Positions 57,190 to 64,000 of a stretch of DNA of 64,000 bases are shown piece by piece. The position numbers and the translations under genes were made by a program. This DNA comes from Skeletonema tropicum (Eukaryota > Bacillariophyta > Thalassiosirophyceae > Thalassiosirales > Thalassiosiraceae). Position 1 is the first letter of the stretch; each line of letters begins with the position of its first letter. The stretch is taken from the NCBI GenBank assembly GCA_037178625.1, contig JAWZXG010000031.1:141341-205340 (forward strand). Direction: 5' to 3'. The notes below the pieces were generated by a model. That model saw only the letters and a list, made by a program, of their open reading frames with translations. It had not been told where the DNA came from and searched no databases.

Positions 57190-57851
57190 ATGGAAAAGCT
57201 CCTATCCCAAGCGTTATCTGGAATTGACACTATCGTGCACCATGTGTGCCCTCCTGGTACTCCGTCACCTACCAGCAAGAAACGCAAGACATCTGCCCCG
57301 AAGTGGCAGCTGCCGCTACTGCAACGACTGCTGTCACAAACGGTAGTACTAAGAATGTGAATGGCGAACTCATGTCCCCAAAGCGTACGATTGATTGGGA
57401 GACGCTTCTTAGACGAATGAATTGTGGCGCCTTTGTGCAAGAGGTGGTATGGTGTAATGTAACTTTCCATCCTGATCACTTCTTGCCTGTCGTGCAATCT
57501 GATTCTCAGAAGAGGAAGGGTAACCTTCGGAAGCTTAGACTTATTGCAAAATCAGTTTTTGAGGGCATGGAGGAGGTTGCTGAATGTGCGGAGAAGGATG
57601 TTTTCCTTCGATCCAAAGTACCAAGAGGTACTACTCCTGGTGAATTTGTTGCACGCACTAAGTGGCTCAAGCACGTCAAGAGCACCGCATCAAAAGTTGC
57701 AATTAAATTTGCGAAGTCTATTATCAAGAGGCTGCTTGTGGCGAACGGCAACTACACAGAAGACGAATTTAGGAAGATGTTCAATAATCAAAAGTTGGAT
57801 GTAGGTCCTTATATTAAAATCGAGGCTTTTAAAACAGCTGAGAATAAGTAG
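57190..57851 (+). pseudogene. Unknown gene with an apparent frameshift near 57285
   Basis: An ATG at 57190 opens MEKLLSQALSGIDTIVHHVC, then PPGTPSPTSKKRKTSAPKWQ in one frame, which ends at 57360. Another frame, overlapping it, continues with PEVAAAATATTAV, then NGELMSPKRTIDWETLLRRM and RKLRLIAKSVFEGMEEVAEC to a stop at 57851. The shift lies at or just after the CCCC run near 57297, so a one-base indel would join them into ~220 residues with a basic SKKRK patch. Otherwise the second frame starts at the ATG at 57372 and codes for 159 residues. Either a sequencing slip or a disabled gene. No family recognised. Confidence 0.45.
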
Positions 57852-58739
57852 TAGTTCATAAGTAATGTAATAAAAGTTTGTAGTGTTTTTACTGTGAGTG
57901 TTTCTTCCCGCCGGCCGTGTGCTTTTCTTAGGTTTATTTACTATGCACGTGAGTCTTCCACTACACTTATAATACGGGCCTTTAGGTTATTTCTGTACCC
58001 ACTTTAATTACGTGGCTACTGGGTAGTCTCCGTTCCTGGTGGACTCCCATTAGTATTCATGCGTTCCTGACATTCGGAGTTGTCCAGAAAATTTTTAAGA
58101 TCGGGTGGATGGAATCACGGGTGCAAATGGAACCAAAAAATGAAAATTGCTTTGTTATCAGTTAAATAGGCCATCTAGCGTTAGATATACCTTTTACAAT
58201 GCTCTGCATGACCAAGAAGCCCCCTGCAACTCTCTCACTACTACCCATTCATTCAATTCAATGCACTCAAAAGATCAAAAAGTGGTCATGTTGGCCAATA
58301 TCCATGTTGTTGTCGTTGTCGTTGTCGTCATCCTTCAATGGAGGAAGGCAGTCATCCTCTAGCGACAATCCAGTCGACTGTTCATAGTACATGTGGAGAA
58401 GGCGGTTATTTTCACGAGTGTAAATGATTCGTGCAGCAAGTTGTGGGTCCATTCTGGACATTCTGGCCCTCCTGATGGATATATAGTACTTGAGATGCAC
58501 GGCTCCAGACTCTCTCTTATTCTTATGGTGCGGAGGTGGCAGGAATGGCAAGGAAAGCTCGAGCCAAGTTGGCAACTGTTGGAAACCTGTGCGGCGGAGG
58601 GGACACTACTATTTGTTTGAGCTAGAGCGGCAGATGACCACCATGGAAGCCATCGGAGGCGAGCAAGAGGCCGATTTGCATCATGTTTTTTGTGATCTGA
58701 ACTCTTGACCGAGTGAGGGTCTTAAAGTCTTTATGTACG

Positions 58740-58842
58740 CACGTGGTGAGGAGAGTCAATTTCAATAGGTTATGGGTCCTCACGGGTATTCACGTGATGC
58801 AGGGTCGCGTGATTGGATTTCACGGATCACGTGACTCACGTG
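58740..58842. promoter_or_regulatory. Cluster of four CACGTG G-boxes
   Basis: CACGTG occurs at 58740-58745, 58791-58796, 58828-58833 and 58837-58842. The last two form a tight double (TCACGTGACTCACGTGA). It lies about 345-445 bp before the start of the two-module methyltransferase gene. CACGTG is bound by bHLH and bZIP factors. Control of that gene is inference. Confidence 0.5.
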
Positions 58843-58999
58843 AGTACTCACACGTCGTGACCCAACTCTAGAGAGATGCCTGTCTTTTTGCCTCTCCCCA
58901 TCTCTCATCACGCACGCACGTCACGTCATTCATTCAGCACGCTATCGATTCACCATTACATCATGTTGTAGACGAGGACGTAGTAGAGCTGTTCTTAGT

Positions 59000-59000
<1 letters not shown>

Positions 59001-59044
<44 letters not shown>
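59001..59044. repeat. (GA)n microsatellite
   Basis: About 22 GA repeats 140 bp before the start at 59185. Length may vary between strains. Confidence 0.95.
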
Positions 59045-59047
<3 letters not shown>

Positions 59048-59184
59048 GCCCTTGTCGAGAAGGAGCTGGTCAGCGGGGGCTTGCTGCAAGAAGAAGTAGC
59101 GTGAACCCGTCCGTCAGGAGGAAGGTGATGGCTCGCTTTTCATCCTTCACATCCAACTCTAGACACATCATATCCTGACCGACC

Positions 59185-61569
59185 ATGAGAGGCAAGCGGA
59201 CAGCCCTCCACTTCATCACACTACTCCTAGCATTACAGCTCTCCCTACCATTTCCACTCGGCGAAACCAACAACAACCGGCCATCATTCTATCAAACAGT
59301 CACCAACTGGTTAGACCACGAACACATCCCATGGGAACAACTCACCAACAAAAAAGTATTTCCTCGAGATATCACCATCCGTAATCCAATTCTTACGATC
59401 ACTACACCTTCGACGTTGTATTATTTGCATATATTGAAATCACCGATGGGTAGGAATCAGTGTTTGTCTCCTATCGGCACACGTGACATGACCAATTATG
59501 TGCAGTATTTGAATGCTCAGAATGCTCAGAATGCTCAGTGTAACGAAATGATAGAACAATCCTCATCTACACAACAAGATAGTAGCAACATCAAAATATC
59601 CATTATTCACTTGCATGAAGATGTCTGGTATTCCAAAACTGATATTGTTCAATGTCGATTGCGCACTCGATTATTGGGCAGCAATACCAACAATAACAAC
59701 AACAATAGCTACCGTAGGATACATGCGAGAAAGACTAAAGTGAAACGAATCGATGCAGGGACAGCCATTCCGTTTTTACAACAGCATCATCTTTGGTCGG
59801 CTACGAAGGCACGATATTATTATGGTCTGTTTTTACCCTCCTCCAAAGGAAAGATTGGTGCGAAAACAACTTCTGATGCTGGTAGTAATGATAATGATGA
59901 ATTGGTCGCTGTTGCCACCTTCTCCACAAAACGTAAAATACTACGTGGTACAACGGTCACACGATCACATGAACTAATACGATTCTGTAGTCGAGTCGAC
60001 AGTGTTGTAATAGGTGGTATCACCAAGCTCATACGAGCATTTATCAAAGAGCAGGAACCGGTAGATGATATTGTCACAGTTGTGGATCGAGATTGGGGTC
60101 CGGGTGATGGATGGCATGCAATTGGCTTTGAGACGATACATGTGAGTGCTCCGTTGTTCATGGTTGTAAAGGATGGTATTCGACGTCATTTGGTTGGGGC
60201 TGGTATAAAGAACAATGATGTTCTCGGATCATCATCTGCGACAAAGAGCAATGAGATATCCACGGGACGGCCGGGTATAGAGGAACATGTGTTCGAGGAA
60301 CTTGCGAGTTTGAACACACATGAAGAAGCACTGAATTGTCTTGAGCGAAATGACTACTATCCGGTATATGATGCCGGTGTTGAGAGACTTGTCATGTCGT
60401 TGTCCAATGCTCAAAGTTCAGCTGCTTCATCATCGTTCGAAGAAACGTCAATGCAAGACTCTACATATGCTGCCACATATCGGACAAACAATAGTGGCAT
60501 TTCAGCGATATTGGGCCATGTCATGGCTCAAACTGCATCATCTCTGTACGGCCGATACTTGTCGGAACTACTCACTGGAAAAGCAATTGTAAAAAATGAC
60601 TCCGACGAGGCAATATCCGATGCAGATGCATGGAAGGCTACTGGAGGCGATGGCAAGAGTGAGGCATTAGTTTACAAAGCGCAATCTTCATTAGATCCAC
60701 ATGCCATGGTGGAAGTGAAGGGACGTCCAGGAGGGTGGTGCACACTTGGAATTGTTGGAGGGTCCACCAAAAGTATTCGTCATGGAAATTTCAAGATGGT
60801 CAAAGAGAATGGAGACTACATCATTGACTCGTCGGTCATGGCATATGAGTATTTACGGTCCATGGCAGCTATGGCTTTAGTAGGGTTGGAATATCGTAGG
60901 GCTCATCCCGATGACAATACTGACAATGATACTGCGAATCTCTCATGCTTGTACTTGGGATACGGTGCTGGCTCACTAACAAGATTTATGGCGAATCTGA
61001 TGCCCAACAGCAAGCATGTTGCGATAGAGTTAGATGAAGGTGTTGTTAGTGCGGCTCATCAGTGTGGACTCTTGGAGCACTCTTTGTCTTCACCACATCA
61101 TGGTGAGCCGATTGAATTGCTAGTCGGAGATGCTCTGACGTACCGCAGGTCTGAAAGCAGTGATCCTTTTGACATTGTCTTTGTCGATATCTTTGATGAT
61201 GAAAACATATTGCCACCCGGATTCTACTGCACGGAGTTCTTGAGTGAAGTCGTGTATCAAAATCATTTGGGCGGTCGTCAGAGTGGTATTGTAGTCCACA
61301 ACTTTCATACTAGTGGAAAAGCACGGAGTTCTCAGTTGGCAGATGCAATTAAGAGCTATCGCAGTATCTTTTCTACTGTATTGACCGTCGAGTCTATTGA
61401 CAGTCGGCACACTGGAGGGAATACAATTCTATTGGCTTCGAACAATCGACGACTAGATGCATCGTCGGAAACATTGTCATGGCGGCTTGCTGGGATGATG
61501 GCTCAGCAACGTTCGGGAGTTAATTTTGATGTGGTTGCAAGATCAACTCATAAGCTTTGGCTGTCTTGA
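59185..61569 (+). CDS. Two-module protein: phage-type domain plus spermidine-synthase-like methyltransferase
   Basis: A single-exon frame of 794 residues. Residues 1-27 look like a signal peptide (LHFITLLLALQLSLPFPLG). The middle (about 200-335) reads YYYGLF, ELVAVATFSTKRKI, RSHELIRFCSRVDSVVIGG, TKLIRAFI, VDRDWGPGDGWHAIGFE and APLFMVVKDGIRRHL. That order of motifs matches a module of unknown role found in phage and some homing-endonuclease proteins (GL...ELV....F, ELIRF, GG.SKL, DRRW..G..Y...GF). The last ~300 residues carry a class I methyltransferase fold of the spermidine synthase/METTL13 type: LYLGYGAGSLTRFM (SAM loop), AIELDEGVVSAAHQ, LLVGDALTY and FDIVFVDIFDDENILPPGFY. Products of such a fold are usually amine or protein methylations or polyamine transfer; the substrate is not deducible. 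The fusion is unusual. A truncated copy lies 1.5 kb downstream. Confidence 0.75.
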   Translation: MRGKRTALHFITLLLALQLSLPFPLGETNNNRPSFYQTVTNWLDHEHIPWEQLTNKKVFPRDITIRNPILTITTPSTLYYLHILKSPMGRNQCLSPIGTRDMTNYVQYLNAQNAQNAQCNEMIEQSSSTQQDSSNIKISIIHLHEDVWYSKTDIVQCRLRTRLLGSNTNNNNNNSYRRIHARKTKVKRIDAGTAIPFLQQHHLWSATKARYYYGLFLPSSKGKIGAKTTSDAGSNDNDELVAVATFSTKRKILRGTTVTRSHELIRFCSRVDSVVIGGITKLIRAFIKEQEPVDDIVTVVDRDWGPGDGWHAIGFETIHVSAPLFMVVKDGIRRHLVGAGIKNNDVLGSSSATKSNEISTGRPGIEEHVFEELASLNTHEEALNCLERNDYYPVYDAGVERLVMSLSNAQSSAASSSFEETSMQDSTYAATYRTNNSGISAILGHVMAQTASSLYGRYLSELLTGKAIVKNDSDEAISDADAWKATGGDGKSEALVYKAQSSLDPHAMVEVKGRPGGWCTLGIVGGSTKSIRHGNFKMVKENGDYIIDSSVMAYEYLRSMAAMALVGLEYRRAHPDDNTDNDTANLSCLYLGYGAGSLTRFMANLMPNSKHVAIELDEGVVSAAHQCGLLEHSLSSPHHGEPIELLVGDALTYRRSESSDPFDIVFVDIFDDENILPPGFYCTEFLSEVVYQNHLGGRQSGIVVHNFHTSGKARSSQLADAIKSYRSIFSTVLTVESIDSRHTGGNTILLASNNRRLDASSETLSWRLAGMMAQQRSGVNFDVVARSTHKLWLS

Positions 61570-63029
61570 TGAGTTATGCTTAAGGTATCCTATGTAATTG
61601 TACTAAATTGCCCCTCTAGAATTAGATATCAATCTTATGGACGAAACAATTGTGGTGACTACCGGATCTCTTTCTCACATTTATGACAGATACTTTGTTG
61701 TGGCCGAAGAGGAGTAGCTCCAACACCAGTAAGATACATTCATTATTTAGATCTCCAACTTGCATGTACGTGTGAATATCTTGTACATTATTTGTGATAG
61801 CGACCAAAGGTAATATTAAAGGGACCTACCAGCTTCCTGCATCTTACGATCGGTTGTATTGACGATAACTGTCGCCTCTGTTCCTGCTTCGCTCCAAACA
61901 AATGATTTGGTCACTCGGCGAAGATAACTCTTTCGTACTATCCCTACCACAGTAAAATGTAACCTCACGAGAAAATAAAAGATTGGTTGTTCAGGCCTTG
62001 TTCAGGCATAGAACTTCGTCCTGATATTGTGTTCTTCTCAGATGATGTAAGTTATGCGTGGCGACACTCTTACTCAACCTTCCTTGGATAGACGAGGGTA
62101 TCGTATGCAGTTTTTTAGCGAAAATGGAGAAGGGATTCGATCCAGGGAGGCAGCCTGGGGGGTGCAGTCGGATTCCATCTCTTTCTCGCGTGATAAAGAA
62201 ATTGATTTTGTTCTGGCGCGTTGGCCTGAGAGCAATATTTTCTTTGTGTTCTTCAAGACCAAGAGCAGTGGAGGAAACCTCACAAGAAGAAGAAGACTTT
62301 TGCCATCACGTCATCCGAGGGCAGCAAGTCACCTTCAGCTGCTTCATGTCCTACTCCGCCTGCTGTTTAAAGGCCGCCTGCATCAGCCTGCAACGCCATC
62401 TGCCTCTCCCGTGTGCTCGTCCTAGCAATACACCAAGCCATTTCCCGTATCAAACAAAGGCACCCGCCGCCACGACCAAGACAAAGACAGTTATTATCCT
62501 CAAGACACTCAAGCAAAACACCTTAATCTAAATCGCCCTCACCTTTACAAGTCGCTCGAGAATTCTAAAGCTAAAGCACGCTTCACCAAGTGTAGCAAAT
62601 GAATCAGCGAATTTTCGAGAACTTATCATAATTATCAATCAATGAGCGACTTGGACTTGGGTAGATAGGATTTTGAATGTTAATGTAAAAGTATTAAGCA
62701 AATGTTGATCGATTAATGTAACGAATATATTTTGAGATTACCTACTAATTTCGATGATTGTGTCGTCAGCAGCCAACAATATGGTTCTTCTTTTCAACGA
62801 TCTCCACTCTCCACAGTTGTTTATACTGAATGTCTCAAACGCTATTTATATCTGTTACATTTGCATAGTAGAGGAGTACGCCAAGAGGCTCGGGCTTGGA
62901 CGCTGCGTAAAGGCAAGCATAGGTACTTTCCATGTGATGGGTATTGATATAAGAAATTTCTTTCATAAATCCAACTAGATGGATTGGGCGAGGATGAGCA
63001 CGGGTTGTTGACTTTAAATATTATACTCT
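61570..63029. other. Gene-free stretch
   Basis: No gene is supported. Several overlapping + frames at 62054-62531 lack a consistent coding signal (three frames open at once), so none is annotated. Confidence 0.5.
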
Positions 63030-63275
63030 CAGCAATCTTCTGGTGCGGCGCATGTGTGATGCATACTTTTCTTCTGCATTGACCGTCGTCGAGTATGACA
63101 CACGGCACATTGATGAAAGTACATTTCTATTAGCTTCAAATAATCGACGGCTAGTGCTCTTCGGGCAAATTTGTCGTGTGGTGGCTTGCTGGAACGATGA
63201 CTCAAAAAGAGCAGGAGCGGGTTTCGGTTTCGGTTTCGATGTGATTGCAAGTTGATTCACAAGATTTGGCTTGTC
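63030..63275 (+). pseudogene. Truncated pseudogene of the two-module methyltransferase
   Basis: The sequence matches the last ~75 codons of the gene ending at 61569: SALTVVEYDTRHIDESTFLL corresponds to STVLTVESIDSRHTGGNTIL, and LASNNRRL is identical, followed by changed WRLAGMM/FDVV/STHKLWLS counterparts (VVACWNDD, FDVIAS, then a stop). Only the 3' end is present; nothing upstream matches. A dead tandem fragment. Confidence 0.75.
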
Positions 63276-64000
63276 TTTTGATGCGAAACGAAAGCGTGTC
63301 ATTGGTAGAAGTGACGCATGTAAATTATTGTCATGAGCATGATGAAGTTATGCTATGTATTTGAACTCAAATACCCATCTAGTTGGACTACACGACGCGC
63401 AGCAGTGGAGGTTTGTATCGACGGCTACGCAATATAAACCACCCGCCTCCGTTTCTGATATGAACAAAAATTGGCCGTTCAGTTAAAGATAACAACTCCC
63501 TACACACCTCCCTAACACAGTCAAATATACTACGTTCACAAATGGTAGATATGCCATCAGACCAGTTGTTGGTCACAAAAAAAATCGCCGGAATTTTATG
63601 TGCTACCTCTTTGAAACTGTAATATTTTGAAGAGGATAAGGAAGTTCAACAAAGCCACTTCCGTCCGACCTTCGTCGATGAATGTGTTTTATGTTTGAGT
63701 GGGTGCCACTCCACACTGGTGGGCGGAGCACACTGCCTTGAAAGAGCTGGAAAGACGGCAGACGGCCGGCGGTGGCGGTGTGCTGTGGATTATCGTGTGG
63801 GGTGTGGGGGGCCTCGTGTGGTGAGAAAGTAAAAAGTTGGCTGGATTTTGAATGTGAGCTAAATTAGCTCATTCTCGTCTCATCACACCCCAATCGGCGA
63901 TAAGGAGAAAGAAATGACCTGTATGCAGAAATGTCGAGAAAGAAATCACACTATTAGCACTCAGCGGCGCATCGCTGATTGCTGACTTGAGGGTCATCAA
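63276..64000. other. Gene-free stretch at the window end
   Basis: No gene. A G-rich patch (GGCGGTGGCGGTG near 63770) and short frames only. Confidence 0.5.

Larger units (their letters stand above)
57852..59184. other. Region upstream of the methyltransferase gene
   Basis: No firm gene. A - strand frame at 58267-58575 ends with LAARIIYTRENNRLLHMYYE and an acidic tail, weakly like the end of ClpP-type proteases, but has no ATG at its 5' side and no other exon; left unassigned. The stretch also holds a G-box cluster and a (GA)n tract. Confidence 0.45.

Noticed and set aside
58267..58575. ClpP-like fragment on the - strand
   Set aside because: Only a short loose resemblance (IIYTRENNRLL, STGLSLE); no ATG at the frame start and no catalytic Ser or His region nearby.
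62054..62531. Overlapping ORFs of 123 and 157 codons
   Set aside because: Several frames open over the same stretch; no motif, and composition typical of non-coding DNA.
1..64000. CRISPR array or bacterial operon features
   Set aside because: No regularly spaced direct repeats with unique spacers, and genes have spliceosomal introns.

Overview
The window reads as nuclear DNA of a diatom (stramenopile alga), most like the Thalassiosira/Skeletonema group, although the species cannot be read off directly. The support is as follows. Genes have short GT-AG introns (91 to 566 bp). Six genes carry the diatom-enriched DUF6824 domain. There is a BspA-type leucine-rich-repeat protein with a C-terminal tail of the kind seen in diatoms, an AP2 transcription factor, a nuclear gene for mitochondrial ATP synthase epsilon, and Ty1/copia and other retroelement debris of a type common in diatoms.

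Layout. (1) About 0.18-23.45 kb is a tandem array of three units. Each unit has one type-A and one type-B DUF6824/poly-Q gene on the + strand (A1 B1, A2 B2, A3 B3), plus a decayed third paralogue after each B gene. Unit 2 is a mosaic: its A half matches unit 3 and its B half matches unit 1. It also holds a private tandem duplication and a 2.4 kb terminal-inverted-repeat element, and that element contains a nested hAT-like element with a perfect 8-bp target duplication. (2) 23.6-34.5 kb holds a frameshifted LRR gene, the ATP synthase epsilon gene, a secreted multicopper oxidase and a long ubiquitin-specific protease whose catalytic cysteine codon is split by an intron. (3) 34.5-49.4 kb is repeat-rich. 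It holds a PIF1/Helitron-type helicase scrap, a truncated copy of the AP2 gene, a mucin-like membrane protein, a 1.65 kb foldback element, the intact AP2 gene, and a duplicated small gene whose two copies flank nested retroelement remnants. (4) 49.7-64 kb holds a TMEM184/OST-alpha-like membrane protein, a conserved unknown gene, a foldback element with four 24-bp palindromes, an apparently frameshifted gene, a two-module protein ending in a spermidine-synthase-like methyltransferase, and a truncated pseudogene of that protein.

The genes do not form an operon or one pathway. The most distinctive system is the DUF6824 A/B pair array, where recent unequal exchange, gene decay and transposon insertion can all be read by comparing units. 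Family assignments come from motif recognition, not database searches. Identity statements are by eye.
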